64,000 bases of DNA from Acidobacteriota bacterium (GCA_003223115.1 QHXW01000152.1:81800-145799); one strand, 5' to 3'. Shown: positions 1 to 9,666, counted from the stretch's first letter. Program-made: numbers and translations. Notes: generated from the letters alone by a model not told the origin.

Positions 1-2
1 AG

Positions 3-137
3 AGAGATGCCGTCGAGGGCTTCATTCGCAAAGGCCAGGAAGACGCGCGCAATGTTGTCATGGCCGGAGCCGTCAAGGCAGCCAGTGAGCGATCGAACAC
101 ATCCACGGCAGTCGCGCCGAAGCTCGCCGCGTTTTAG
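3..137 (+). CDS. C-terminal end of an unidentified gene (partial)
   Basis: An open frame enters the window from the left and stops with TAG at 135-137, encoding about 44 residues that include EGFIRKGQEDARNVVMAG and end in APKLAAF. The composition is protein-like (mixed charged and aliphatic residues, probably helical), and the stop lies only 10 nt before the next start, as in an operon. I do not recognise the family. The N-terminal part is outside the window, so no function can be assigned. Confidence 0.45.
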   Translation, partial: RDAVEGFIRKGQEDARNVVMAGAVKAASERSNTSTAVAPKLAAF

Positions 138-147
138 AATAGCGAGA

Positions 148-540
148 ATGCCCCTGTATCGGGTTTATCGCATGAAGGAATCCGCGCGTCAGCACTTCCG
201 CTGGGCGCCCCACGTGTCCGGCAAAGCCGCTGTGAAGCACAGGGACTACGAAGAGGCTGGGCAAATCGACGCTCCCAGCTACTACGCGGCGTGGGCTAAA
301 ACGCGCGACTCGGGCCAGCCGCTCGAAGTGGGCGATCTTTTGGAAGCTGACGCCGCCGACTTGCGCATTTGTAAGTACATCGGCTTCGAGGCCGCCGAGT
401 GGGTGGTGCTGGCGCCGGCTCCCAGCCCCGCCGAACCAGTCTCGGGCGCTCAACCAGAGGCTGCGGCGGCTGACACGCAGGCGACCCAGAACGCCGAGGA
501 AATCGGTTATACTTCTGCAGACCAGCACACCGGAGAATAA
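148..540 (+). CDS. conserved hypothetical protein, 130 aa
   Basis: The frame is open further upstream, but the ATG at 148 is chosen because it follows a purine-rich GCGAGA and because the upstream segment overlaps the end of the preceding gene and is low-complexity Arg/Ser. The protein starts MPLYRVYRMKESARQHFRW, has a compact body to about residue 95 (YIGFEAAEWVVL), then an Ala/Pro/Glu/Gln-rich tail that is probably disordered. There is no signal peptide or membrane segment. The next gene begins 2 nt after the stop, so the two are probably co-transcribed. Function unknown. Confidence 0.6.
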   Translation: MPLYRVYRMKESARQHFRWAPHVSGKAAVKHRDYEEAGQIDAPSYYAAWAKTRDSGQPLEVGDLLEADAADLRICKYIGFEAAEWVVLAPAPSPAEPVSGAQPEAAAADTQATQNAEEIGYTSADQHTGE

Positions 541-542
541 GA

Positions 543-830
543 ATGCGGGAAGTCCGCCTCGGAGATGTCATCGACGACTTTTGCGTTAAGTGCAAACGCA
601 TCATGAACCACTCCGTGGTTTCCGTACTGAATCTCGAACCCGCTAAAGTTCGCTGCCGCACCTGTTATAACGATCACGATTACCGTCACGAGCAGGCCCC
701 GCCTCCCAAAATCAATACTCGCAAGCAAGCGCTGTTCAATGAAGTGCTCTCGAAGTTGCAGCCAGACGTCGCCGCGGCGCCCTCCGAACCAAACACCGAA
801 AAAACCAAGGCATCGCGCAAGAAAAGCTAG
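543..830 (+). CDS. small zinc-ribbon-like protein, 95 aa
   Basis: GGAGA at 531-535 is a good ribosome binding site for the ATG at 543. The protein has two CxxC pairs, CVKC at residues 14-17 and CRTC at 38-41, spaced as in a zinc ribbon with a short beta-hairpin between them. A basic, Lys/Pro-rich tail (about 50-95) follows. The fold suggests zinc binding and perhaps nucleic-acid or protein contact, but the partner is unknown. It sits 2 nt after the preceding hypothetical gene and 90 nt before galT. Confidence 0.65.
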   Translation: MREVRLGDVIDDFCVKCKRIMNHSVVSVLNLEPAKVRCRTCYNDHDYRHEQAPPPKINTRKQALFNEVLSKLQPDVAAAPSEPNTEKTKASRKKS

Positions 831-919
831 TTGGCCCGGACCTTCCGCTTCCTGGCCCAGTGTTTGGAAACGTTCTGTAGGGACCGCCAGCGCCTGGGCA
901 GCCGTGCCAAAATCAAGGC

Positions 920-1903
920 GTGAGCGAACTTCGCTGGCATCCCCTGCTCCGTGAATGGGTGGCGGTAGCGGCCCACCGGCAAGACCGCCCGCAAATGCCG
1001 CAGAATTGGTGCCCTTTTGATCCGGGTTCAGGCCGGGTGCCGGGGCACTATGATGTGTTGATCTATCCCAACGATTTCGCGGCATTTCAGTTGGATAGCG
1101 AGCCTTTCACGCCCGAAACCGGCCTCTATTCGAAGACCGGCGCACGTGGTTCGTGCGACGTGGTGCTCTACCATCCGCAGCACGCGCTCGCGCCCTCCCA
1201 GCTCTCCATCGAGCACTGGCGTAAGGTGGTTGATCTCTGGGCGAAGCGCCATCGGGAACTGGCGGGCAACCCGGATGTTCAGTACGTCTACATTTTCGAA
1301 AATACCGGCGTCGCCATTGGCGTCACCATGCCCCATCCTCACGGGCAGATTTATGCTTTCCCGTTCATTCCCCCGTTGATCCAGCGCGAATTGGATTCCG
1401 CCGCGGACCATTTTCGCGACCACCGCGAATGCATTTATTGCAGCATTTTGCGGGACGAGATTGCCGAGGGCCGGAGGTTGGTCAGCGAGACCAGCCATTT
1501 CGTCGCCTTTGTTCCGTTCTTCGCGCGATGGCCCGGCGAAATCCAGATTTACGCGCGCCGCCACTTCGGACGCACCACCGATCTGACGGACAGCGAAGCC
1601 TCGGACCTGGCTCGAATCATCAAGCTGATTCGCATGAAGTATGACCATCTGTTTGGTTTTCCCATGCCGCTGATGATGCTCTTGCGGCAGAGTCCCGCTA
1701 AAGGCGATCACCCGTACTTTCACTTTCACGTGGATTTTTACCCCACCCAGCGCAGCGCGACCAAGCTGAAATATTTGGCAGGTGTCGAGAGCGGGGCTGG
1801 CACTTTCCTCAATGACACGGTGGCTGAGCAGAAGGCCAAGGAACTCCGGGAAACCGAGCCGCGTAGCTTGCAGGCACCCGGCTTGAAGCACTACCCGGCT
1901 TGA
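920..1903 (+). CDS. galT: galactose-1-phosphate uridylyltransferase family protein
   Basis: Likely transfers UMP between UDP-glucose and galactose 1-phosphate (Leloir pathway) or acts on a related sugar phosphate. The HIT-superfamily active-site sequence HPHGQ is at residues 139-143, preceded by FENTGVAIGVTMP as in GalT. CIYC at about residue 172 could bind metal, while the N-terminal CPFD keeps only one cysteine of the usual pair. The length, 327 aa, fits the family (about 330-350). The start is GTG at 920. No galK or galE lies nearby, so the physiological substrate is not shown by context. Confidence 0.85.
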   Translation: MSELRWHPLLREWVAVAAHRQDRPQMPQNWCPFDPGSGRVPGHYDVLIYPNDFAAFQLDSEPFTPETGLYSKTGARGSCDVVLYHPQHALAPSQLSIEHWRKVVDLWAKRHRELAGNPDVQYVYIFENTGVAIGVTMPHPHGQIYAFPFIPPLIQRELDSAADHFRDHRECIYCSILRDEIAEGRRLVSETSHFVAFVPFFARWPGEIQIYARRHFGRTTDLTDSEASDLARIIKLIRMKYDHLFGFPMPLMMLLRQSPAKGDHPYFHFHVDFYPTQRSATKLKYLAGVESGAGTFLNDTVAEQKAKELRETEPRSLQAPGLKHYPA

Positions 1904-1995
1904 AGCACCACCTGGTGCCTCCCCCTGTGCCTCCCCCCTTGCGTGGCCCTGTAGAATGAGGATGGAAGCGTCGCCGTTCACTGGTCGGTATATTT

Positions 1996-2691
1996 ATGAA
2001 ACTACTTACGTGGTTGGTCGTGTTGGCCCTTGCCGCATCCGGTGTTCGCGCGCAAGATCCACCCGCTAAATCACCGCAGCCCTACATTCGAACTTCCGCT
2101 GAGGCAGTGGTCTCGGCCAAACCGGATCGGGCAAAGATCAACATCGGAGTCACCACGCAAGCTCCGGCGGCGCAAGCGGCCGCGGCTCAGAACGCCAAAG
2201 AGCTGGATGCCATAATCCGCCAGATCCGCTCAACGCTTGGTTCGGCGGTGGAACTGAAAACTATTGGTTATTCGGTGAATCAGGATTTCCGGTATAAACA
2301 AGGAGCGCCTCCCACGATCGCCGGATACACGGCTACGAACATTCTTGAAGTCACGCTGAACGACATCACGCAAGCGGGCAAGCTGATCGACGCTGCCACG
2401 CAGTCGGGCGCCAACACGGTTCAAGGATTGCAATTCACGCTCAAGGACGAATCCGCTGTTCAAGCCCAGGCTCTGCGGGAGGCGGCACTCAGAGCGCGCT
2501 CGAAAGCTGAAGCCCTGGCGCAAGCGCTTGGTTTGAAAATTGTGTGCGTGATCTCGGCGGAGGAATCCGGCGGCATCATCCGGCCCATGGCAGCGCAAAT
2601 GATGCGCGCGGAGGGAGCGCCCACACCCGTCGAATCCGGCACCATCGAAGTTCACGGCAACATCACCCTCACGGTTGAAGTGGCGCAGTAA
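1996..2691 (+). CDS. secreted SIMPL (DUF541) domain protein
   Basis: The protein begins with a clear signal peptide (MKLLTWLVVLALAASGVRAQ, cleavage near residue 20), so it acts outside the cytoplasmic membrane. The remainder matches the SIMPL/YggE pattern: an early beta-strand segment with PDRAKINIGVTTQ, a central GYTATNILEVTLND, and a helical SKAEALAQALG near residue 175 before the C-terminal strands ending TLTVEVAQ. YggE-like proteins are associated with oxidative stress and envelope maintenance, but the biochemical role is not established. It appears monocistronic, with a convergent small gene downstream. Confidence 0.8.
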   Translation: MKLLTWLVVLALAASGVRAQDPPAKSPQPYIRTSAEAVVSAKPDRAKINIGVTTQAPAAQAAAAQNAKELDAIIRQIRSTLGSAVELKTIGYSVNQDFRYKQGAPPTIAGYTATNILEVTLNDITQAGKLIDAATQSGANTVQGLQFTLKDESAVQAQALREAALRARSKAEALAQALGLKIVCVISAEESGGIIRPMAAQMMRAEGAPTPVESGTIEVHGNITLTVEVAQ

Positions 2692-2741
2692 TCGCGCGGC
2701 AGAACACGCCGATTCGGCCACCAGGCCGTATCGCCAGGGCG

Positions 2742-3011
2742 TTACTTTTTGTCCGGTTCCTGCTCGAGGGGACGGTAGCCGTTCTCCCGCAGGACCTGGT
2801 GAGCCATCGGGAGCGCTTCCGGGAGGACGTAGAAAAATGCGCCGTTCCGTTCGCTTTGAAACAGGACGCCGCCGCGATACTGGTCGGCCTCGACCCCGTA
2901 GTCCACGCCCGCGCCAGTGAGCAGTCCTTCCAGACGCAACGCGTCACGCAGGCGCTTGGCGATGTAGACAAGTTCGGCACGGTCGCCGAAAAATGACGGC
3001 TCGCGTTTCAT
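2742..3011 (-). CDS. DUF2007-like small protein, 89 aa
   Basis: Encoded between two plus-strand genes. The sequence AELVYIAKRLRDALRLEGLL followed by a short beta segment and a second helix (PEALPMAHQVLRENGY) resembles the DUF2007 'putative signal transducing protein' fold, in which a ligand or partner groove is formed by a beta-alpha-beta unit. A second protein of this kind is encoded at 18194-18493. The ribosome binding site is weak. Specific function unknown. Confidence 0.55.
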   Translation of the reverse strand: MKREPSFFGDRAELVYIAKRLRDALRLEGLLTGAGVDYGVEADQYRGGVLFQSERNGAFFYVLPEALPMAHQVLRENGYRPLEQEPDKK

Positions 3012-3102
3012 TCAGGTGAGACTCCAGGCTGCATGACGCCACAAACTACATCATAGGAGATTTGGGACCGGACTCCTCCGGTCCAGCAATTCAACCAAGT
3101 TG

Positions 3103-4183
3103 ATGCCTGTCGAGACACTAAGCCGCGAGCAGGAACTGCACTGGATCGCGCTGAAGCTGGTCCCTGGACTGGGTACCAGAATCGCGTCCAAATTGATCGC
3201 ACAATTTCGTAGTCCCCAAGCGATTTTCCGGAGTTCGCGAAGTGAATTGCAAGCGGCGGGTATCAGCGGCGCCCTGGCCCAGAGTATAACCAGCGGTTGC
3301 ACGTTCGAGGACGCCGTGGTGCAGCAGGAAAAAATGCTCGAGATCGTCACTCTCAGCGATCCGCGCGATCCGCCGCTGCTCAAGGAAATTTTCGATCCGC
3401 CGATTTTCATCTTCGCGCGCGGGCGCATCGATCTGCGGCAGTCGACCATGTTCGTGGTCGGCACCAGGCGGCCGACACCTTACGGCCTGGCGGCAACCGA
3501 ACGTCTGTCTGGAGATCTGGCGCGCGCGGGACTCACCATTGCGAGTGGAATGGCGGGGGATCGACACCGCGGCACACAAGGCGGCTCTCGCTGCGGAGGG
3601 GGAAACCGTCGCTGTTTTCAGCTGCGGCGTCGATGTCATCTATCCCTCGGACAACCGCGCACTCGCCGCGGAGCTGGCTTCCAAAGGGCTGATCATTTCC
3701 GAGTTCACCATGGGCTCCGCCGCATTTCCGCAGAATTTTCCCATACGTAATCACCTCATCAGCGGCATGAGCGCGGGCTTGCTCGTGGTGGAAGGGGCGC
3801 AGTACAGCGTTTCGGCAATCACCGCAAAGCTGGCGCTCGACCAGGGCCGTGAAGTATTCGCGATACTCTGCAACTTCACTTCCAAGATGAGTTGGGGTCG
3901 AAGTGGGGCGAAAGCCCATTCAAGACGGCAGAAACCGCCTGCTGCATCAAGGACTTAACCCGGATGCAACCGAGGGCGACGCTCAAGCATCGTTATTGGA
4001 TAGCCAGAGCGAAATCACTCGCAAGCTCCTCGAGAAGCTGAGTCCGGATTGAGGAATTCATGTGGATGCGCTCGTCGAGACCCTGGAAGATTTTTCTCCT
4101 TCCGAATTAATTGCAGCTCTGAACTTGAAATGAACGGTTTGGTAAAACAGCTTCCAGGGAAGAACTCTGTTAAAGTGTGGTAG
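3103..4183 (+). pseudogene. dprA: dprA (DNA-processing protein A), broken by three frameshifts and a stop
   Basis: DprA loads RecA on incoming single-stranded DNA during natural transformation. The N-terminal part (LHWIALKLVPGLG, helix-hairpin-helix region) and the start of the Rossmann domain (VVGTRRPTPYGLAATERL, TIASGMA) read in one frame. RGIDTAAHKAALAAEGE to QGREVFA continues in another after a 2-nt loss near 3553. A second shift lies near 3915, after SWG. An in-frame TGA is at 4050-4052. A third shift near 4120 is needed to read the C-terminal winged helix, which ends with VKQLPGKNSVKVW at 4183. All segments stay recognisable, so the decay is recent. The gene cannot give full-length DprA. 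Confidence 0.88.
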
Positions 4184-4298
4184 CGCAGCATCGAGTGCGG
4201 TGCTAACTTTGGTTAACACCTTGCACCGAGCGGCAGGGCAGCCCTTGCGGCAACCGATCGATCCTCCGAATACCGGACCGCGAGGCTGAAAAGATGTT

Positions 4299-6776
4299 AT
4301 GGCAAAGGCTCTCGTAATCGTAGAATCGCCGGCAAAGGCGAAAACTATCAATAAGTATCTGGGAAAACAGTACCTGGTGAAAGCCTCGCTCGGCCATATC
4401 AAAGATCTTCCGAAGAAGGATCTGGCTGTCGATGTGGAGCACGGCTTCGAACCCACTTATGTCGTCATTGAGGGCAAGAAGAAGCTCATCAGCGAGCTCA
4501 AGCAGGCTGCCAAGAAAGTGGAATCGGTGTATCTGGCGGCTGACCCTGACCGTGAAGGCGAGGCCATCTGCTGTCACCTCCAGGAAGAACTGAGTGGCGA
4601 CCACCCTAAGAACGGAAAGGGGGGCAAGCAGTCTAAAAAATCCGGACCCGAGTTTTTCAGGGTGATGTTTAACGAAATCACCGCCCGCGGAATCAAGAAA
4701 GCCTTCGAGGAACCGGGGCAGGTGGATTTGCACCGCGTTGAAGCGCAGCAGGCCAGACGCGTTCTCGACCGGCTGGTGGGATACAAGATTTCGCCGCTGC
4801 TGTGGGACAAAGTGCGCCGGGGATTGTCCGCGGGCCGGGTGCAAACGGTCGCCCTTCGGGTGGTGGTTGAGCGCGAGCGCGAAATCCGCGCGTTCCAAAA
4901 ACAGGAATATTGGACCATCGATGTCCACCTGGGCGCCAAGAAACCGCCAGCTTTTGATGCGCGGCTGATCAAGCGGGCCGTGGATGGCGGCGAGATGCAG
5001 GCCGCTGAGATCACCAACCAGCAGGCCGCGGACGCGTTAGTTGCGACGCTCACGGGCGCCAGCTACACTGTCAAATCGGTTGTAACCAAGGAGAAGAAGC
5101 GCAATCCGGTCGCGCCTTTTATCACCTCGACATTGCAGCAGGAAGCAGCCCGCAAACTGCGCTTCAGCGTCAAACGCACCATGATGCTGGCGCAGCGCTT
5201 GTATGAAGGCGTTGAACTGGGCAAAGAGGGTGCGGTGGGCCTGATCACCTACATGCGCACGGATTCCACGCGCGTGGCGAGCGAGGCCATCGACGATGTG
5301 CGCAAGTTCATCGGCGATAAATGGGGCGCCAATTATCTACCGCAAGCGCCGAATGTTTACAAGTCGAAAAAAGAAGCGCAGGATGCGCACGAAGCGGTTA
5401 GGCCCACTTCGGTGATGCACACGCCCGAAGAAATCGAGCGGCACCTTTCTGACGATGAGCTCAAGCTGTACACGCTCATCTGGAAGCGCTTCGTTGCGTC
5501 GCAAATGCCGCCGGCGCTGTTCGATCAGACCACCATCGACATTTCCTCCAAAGGGAACGACGGCACCGATTACTTGTTCCGGGCAACCGGTTCGGTGCCG
5601 AAATTCGACGGGTACCTGGTCGTCTACGAGGAAGGCAAGGATCAGAAAGACGAAGAAGACGAGGAACTGCGTCATAAACTGCCGCAGGTCGATCAAGGCG
5701 AGGCGCTGAAGTTCCGCGGTATCAAACCTGAACAACATTTCACTGAGCCGCCGCCTCGTTTTACCGAGGCCACGCTGGTGAAAAAGCTGGAATCGGACGG
5801 TGTGGGCCGGCCCTCCACCTATGCCTCCATCCTCTCCACCATTCAGGAGCGCGAATACGTCCAGAAAGAAGGCGGCAAGTTCAAGCCCACCGAGCTAGGC
5901 ATGGTGGTCAGCGATCTGCTGCTCGAGAATTTCAGCGACATCTTCGAAGTGAAATACACCGCGCGTATGGAGGAGGAGCTGGACGAAATCGAAGAAGGCA
6001 AGCTTGATTGGCGCGATGCCATGTCGGAGTTCTACGGGCGTTTTGAGAAAGACCTCAAGCGCGCCGAAGAGCACATGACGGATATCAAGCGCATGGAGAA
6101 GCCCACCGACCTCATTTGCGAGAAGTGCGGCAAGCCGCTGGTCATTAAGTGGGGTAAGCACGGAAGCTTTATCGCCTGCACCGGTTATCCGGAGTGTACC
6201 TACACTCGCGAGCTCACCGTGGATCTGCCGGACGTCGATAAGGCAGACCTCACCGAGCAGGGCGATCAGGAATACTGCGAGAACTGCGGCCGGCCCATGG
6301 TGCTGAAGAAGGGCCGCTTCGGACAATTTTTCGCCTGCACCGGTCATCCGGATTGCAAGACCACCCGCCCCATTGGAGGGGTCCAACGAAAGTCCGACGT
6401 GCCGCTGGATGAAAAGTGCACGCAATGCGGCAGCAATCTGGTGGTGAAGTTCGGCCGTTATGGCGAGTTCACCGCCTGCAGTAATTACCCGACCTGCAAG
6501 TACGTCAAGCAGAAGACCGTGGGAGTGAAGTGTCCGGAGTGTTCGGAAGGCGAAGTTGTCGAGCGGCGCTCCAAGCGCGGCAAGACTTTTTACGGCTGCA
6601 GCCGCTACCCTGATTGCACTTTCGTCGCCTGGGGCAAGCCGGTACCGGAAAAATGCCCCGAGTGCGGCAATCCTTATCTGGTGGAAAAATGGCTGAAGGC
6701 CGGCGCCGTGCTGAGCTGCCCTAAGTCGGAATGCAGCTACAAGAAAACAGTTGAGCCCGAACTCGTGAGCCATTGA
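4299..6776 (+). CDS. topA: DNA topoisomerase I (type IA)
   Basis: Relaxes negatively supercoiled DNA by single-strand passage. The TOPRIM domain occupies about residues 1-140 (ALVIVESPAKAKTI near the start, AADPDREGEAICCHL with the acidic metal-binding residues). The catalytic tyrosine is Y318 in GLITYMRTDSTR. The body continues to about residue 590. Five four-cysteine zinc-ribbon modules follow from C607 to the end (for example CEKCGKPLVIKWGKHGSF and CPECGNPYLVEKW). The length of 825 aa is normal for a multi-finger TopA. Frame and all motifs are intact although it directly follows the decayed dprA, with which topA is often paired in bacteria. Confidence 0.97.
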   Translation: MAKALVIVESPAKAKTINKYLGKQYLVKASLGHIKDLPKKDLAVDVEHGFEPTYVVIEGKKKLISELKQAAKKVESVYLAADPDREGEAICCHLQEELSGDHPKNGKGGKQSKKSGPEFFRVMFNEITARGIKKAFEEPGQVDLHRVEAQQARRVLDRLVGYKISPLLWDKVRRGLSAGRVQTVALRVVVEREREIRAFQKQEYWTIDVHLGAKKPPAFDARLIKRAVDGGEMQAAEITNQQAADALVATLTGASYTVKSVVTKEKKRNPVAPFITSTLQQEAARKLRFSVKRTMMLAQRLYEGVELGKEGAVGLITYMRTDSTRVASEAIDDVRKFIGDKWGANYLPQAPNVYKSKKEAQDAHEAVRPTSVMHTPEEIERHLSDDELKLYTLIWKRFVASQMPPALFDQTTIDISSKGNDGTDYLFRATGSVPKFDGYLVVYEEGKDQKDEEDEELRHKLPQVDQGEALKFRGIKPEQHFTEPPPRFTEATLVKKLESDGVGRPSTYASILSTIQEREYVQKEGGKFKPTELGMVVSDLLLENFSDIFEVKYTARMEEELDEIEEGKLDWRDAMSEFYGRFEKDLKRAEEHMTDIKRMEKPTDLICEKCGKPLVIKWGKHGSFIACTGYPECTYTRELTVDLPDVDKADLTEQGDQEYCENCGRPMVLKKGRFGQFFACTGHPDCKTTRPIGGVQRKSDVPLDEKCTQCGSNLVVKFGRYGEFTACSNYPTCKYVKQKTVGVKCPECSEGEVVERRSKRGKTFYGCSRYPDCTFVAWGKPVPEKCPECGNPYLVEKWLKAGAVLSCPKSECSYKKTVEPELVSH

Positions 6777-8116
6777 TGGACCTCAGGGGCCGGGAACCGC
6801 GCACCGCGGCTCATCGTCCCCCCGTTTCCGGCCCCCGGCGCCGCACTGTCTCGAACCTGCGCTGGTGGATCGGCAGCCTGCTGTTTGCCTCTACCGTCGT
6901 CAACTACATCGATCGCCAGACACTCAGCGTGCTGGCCCCCTACCTAAAAGCCGAACATCACTGGACTAACAGCGACTTCGCGCTGATCGTTATTTCTTTC
7001 CGGCTTTCGTACGCCATCGTGCAGTTCGTGGGCGGACGCCTGGTCGATGTACTGGGCACGCGGCGCGGTCTGAGTCTGGCTGTGGCGTGGTACTCGGTCA
7101 TGGCGATGCTGACGTCGCTCGCGCGCGGCCTGTGGAGCTTCTGCGCGTTCCGTTTCCTGCTGGGAGCGGGTGAAGCGGCAAACTGGCCCGGCGCCACCAA
7201 GGCCGTGGCGGAATGGTTTCCCGCCAAAGAACGCGGCATCGCAGTGGCACTGTTCGACAGCGGTTCCGCCATCGGAGGAGCCCTTGCGCCCTCATTAGTC
7301 GTATGGCTCTACCACGCGTTCGGAACCTGGCGGCCGGCCTTTCTGATCACGGGCACGCTCGGGTTTCTCTGGCTGCTCGCCTGGTTGGCGACTTACCACA
7401 AGCCCGAGGAACATCCCCGGATCAGCGATTCTGAGCTCGCCATGATTCTCGCCACGCGATCCGGCGCCGATCAGGAGTCGCCGCCCGCGCGCACGCCCGT
7501 CTCGACCCTGGTGCGGTACCGCCAGACATGGGGCGTGGTGCTCGTCAAGGCCATTCTCGATCCGTATTGGTATATGGTTGCGGATTGGTTTGCCCTTTTC
7601 CTCGTCAGCCGAGGGTTCAAGCTGGAGGACACGCTCGTCGGCTTCTGGGTTCCGTTCGTGTGCGCCGATCTCGGGAATTTTGTGGGCGGCGGCTTGTCCA
7701 GCTATTTCATTCACCGCGGCTGGACCGTGGGTGCAGCTCGCAGAAGCATCTTCGTAATCTGCGGGCCGCTGATGCTGCTCATGATTCCGGCGGTTTACAC
7801 CACGCGCCTCTGGCTGCTGATCGCCGAATTCGGGCTCGCGACGCTGGGCTATGCCGCCTGCGCCACGATTTTTCTGACGCTGCCGTCGGATCTATTCGAG
7901 AGCGGATCGGTAGCCACGGTTAGCGGTCTCGCCGGCATGGTCACTGGCTTTGTCACCATCGCGGCAACCTATACCATTGGGGCGGTGACCGACCGGTACT
8001 CGTTTGCTCCCATCCTACTGGGCGCGAGCGCCGCTCCGGTGCTGGCGATCATCGTTGTGACGCTTCTGGTGAAGAACACCCGGAATTCGGGGAAAGGCGT
8101 GCTGCTGCGGATCTGA
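6776..8116 (+). CDS. MFS transporter, anion:cation symporter (hexuronate-type) family
   Basis: A 12-helix major facilitator in the cytoplasmic membrane. The N-terminal helix contains NYIDRQTLSVLAPYLK, and the loop between helices 2 and 3 carries GGRLVDVLGTRRG, the MFS signature. RFLLGAGEAANWPGATKAVAEWFP is typical of the ACS subfamily, which imports hexuronates, glucarate or similar sugar acids. The ATG at 6776 overlaps the topA stop as TGATG; a GTG- or ATG-independent later start cannot be excluded because the first 25 residues are hydrophilic and Pro/Arg-rich. The substrate is not determined by neighbours. Confidence 0.85.
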   Translation: MDLRGREPRTAAHRPPVSGPRRRTVSNLRWWIGSLLFASTVVNYIDRQTLSVLAPYLKAEHHWTNSDFALIVISFRLSYAIVQFVGGRLVDVLGTRRGLSLAVAWYSVMAMLTSLARGLWSFCAFRFLLGAGEAANWPGATKAVAEWFPAKERGIAVALFDSGSAIGGALAPSLVVWLYHAFGTWRPAFLITGTLGFLWLLAWLATYHKPEEHPRISDSELAMILATRSGADQESPPARTPVSTLVRYRQTWGVVLVKAILDPYWYMVADWFALFLVSRGFKLEDTLVGFWVPFVCADLGNFVGGGLSSYFIHRGWTVGAARRSIFVICGPLMLLMIPAVYTTRLWLLIAEFGLATLGYAACATIFLTLPSDLFESGSVATVSGLAGMVTGFVTIAATYTIGAVTDRYSFAPILLGASAAPVLAIIVVTLLVKNTRNSGKGVLLRI

Positions 8117-8201
8117 ACCCGGCCTCCGAACGGATCGCGGGGCCACCGGCTTCAACAACGCCAATCCGGTAGAATTGTAGCCGAATACCAGAGAGGTTGG
8201 C

Positions 8202-9518
8202 TTGATTCCGGTCAAGGCTCGCAATTTCGCAACATCGCAACAATTGCTGGAGCGCGCGCGCCGTTCACTTGCCGGCGGCGTGAGCAGCCCGTTCCGCGCT
8301 TCTTTTCCGGTTCCGCTCTATTTCGCTGATGGCCGCGGCGCGCACTTAACCGATGCCGATGGCAACGAGTACATCGACTACGTACTGGCCTGGGGTCCCA
8401 TGATTCTGGGCTATCGGCACCCTGCGCTGGTTGAGGCCATGCGCCGCCAGTCGGAGAAACCCTATTGCCTCGGTGAGGAGCACGAGCTCGAAATCGCAGT
8501 GGCCGAAAAGATCCAGCAGCTCGTGCCCTGTGCCGAACGTGTCGCCTTTTGTTCCAGCGGCAGCGAGGCCGTGCAGCTCGCGTTGCGCCTTGCGCGCGCA
8601 TACACACGCCGCAATCTCATCCTGAAATTCGAAGGCCACTATCACGGCTGGATGGATTCCACTCTGGTGAGTCACCATGCGGAGCGCAGCGCGCTGGGCC
8701 CGATCGAGCGTCCCAATACCGTCCTGCATTCGGCTGGGCAGGTTCCCAACACCGTCGAGAATGTGGTGGTGGCACCGTGGAACCGGTTGGACATTCTGGA
8801 TCGGATCTTCTCGGAGCGCCGTGCTGAAATAGCCGCGCTGATTATGGAACCAGTGCAGTGTAATAGCGGCTGCCTGATGCCTGGGGACGGTTACCTGGCC
8901 GCTGTGCGCGACCTTTGCCGGCGTCACGGAACCTTGCTGATCTTCGATGAAGTGATCACGGGCTTTCGCATGGGGGTTTCGGGTGCACAGGGTTTCTATG
9001 GCGTGATTCCGGATCTCGCCACTTTTGGCAAAGCTGTGGCGGGCGGGCTTCCGCTCAGCGTGGTCGCAGGCAGCAGCGGCATCCTGGAGCAGATGTTCGG
9101 CGGTGGTGTGGCGTTCGGCGGAACCTTCAATGGCAATCCGATTTCTCTCGGGGCGGCGCAGGCCACGTTGAACGAACTGTCTCACGACGATGGCGCAGCG
9201 CTCAAACAGGCCAACCGGCTGGGCCGCAAGTTGACGGATGGTCTCGCAGTCCGCGCGAAACAAGAAGGCATTTCACTCAAAGTCACCGGTTTCGGAGCGG
9301 CGTTGTCGCTGCATTTCACCAAACGCAACGAATTGCGCGATTACCGCGACACGCTCGACGACGATCGCGCGCTGCTCGAACGTGTGCTTTTGGCGGCGCT
9401 CGAAGAGGGGCTGCACCTGGTGCCCGACGGCAGAATGTATGTCTCGGCTGCGCACACCGAGTCCGATATCGACCAGACGCTTGCGGCGTTCGAACGCGTG
9501 TTCGCGCGCGGGCAGTGA
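8202..9518 (+). CDS. class III PLP aminotransferase, glutamate-1-semialdehyde aminomutase-like
   Basis: A PLP enzyme of 438 aa. The start is TTG, with AGAGAGG 6-12 nt upstream. Family marks in order: LTDADGNEYIDYVLAWGPMILG, the cofactor-phosphate region CSSGSEAVQLALRLARAYT, the PLP ring residue in LLIFDEVITGFR, and the Schiff-base lysine K277 in FGKAVAGGLPLSVVAG. This is the HemL-like branch of class III. True HemL usually sits among haem genes, and none is present here, so the protein may use another amino donor or acceptor. A dispersed repeat follows the gene. Confidence 0.8.
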   Translation: MIPVKARNFATSQQLLERARRSLAGGVSSPFRASFPVPLYFADGRGAHLTDADGNEYIDYVLAWGPMILGYRHPALVEAMRRQSEKPYCLGEEHELEIAVAEKIQQLVPCAERVAFCSSGSEAVQLALRLARAYTRRNLILKFEGHYHGWMDSTLVSHHAERSALGPIERPNTVLHSAGQVPNTVENVVVAPWNRLDILDRIFSERRAEIAALIMEPVQCNSGCLMPGDGYLAAVRDLCRRHGTLLIFDEVITGFRMGVSGAQGFYGVIPDLATFGKAVAGGLPLSVVAGSSGILEQMFGGGVAFGGTFNGNPISLGAAQATLNELSHDDGAALKQANRLGRKLTDGLAVRAKQEGISLKVTGFGAALSLHFTKRNELRDYRDTLDDDRALLERVLLAALEEGLHLVPDGRMYVSAAHTESDIDQTLAAFERVFARGQ

Positions 9519-9531
9519 ACTCGCCAGTCTC

Positions 9532-9581
9532 GTGGAATAGGCATTCCAGCCTGTGGTGGGAAAAGGACTTAAGCCTGTCGT
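9532..9581 (+). repeat. dispersed repeat A, copy 1
   Basis: Begins GTGGAATAGGCATTCC and continues with GCCTGTG, then CTTAAGCCTGTCGT about 20 nt later. It aligns over about 50 nt with 48433-48481, and its first part with 15318-15339. The core contains the inverted repeat GGAAT-AGGC-ATTCC. It lies between genes, just after the aminotransferase stop. Confidence 0.7.
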
Positions 9582-9666
9582 CTCGGTTAGCACACCCACT
9601 CAGCGCTCAATCCCAACAGTGCCCGTATAATGGTGCACGGCATATAGGCCGACGTGGAGCGGAACC

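Noticed and set aside
5895..6773. 292-codon open frame on the minus strand inside topA
   Set aside because: It is antisense to the zinc-finger region of topA, whose motifs are unmistakable; the frame results from high-GC codon bias.
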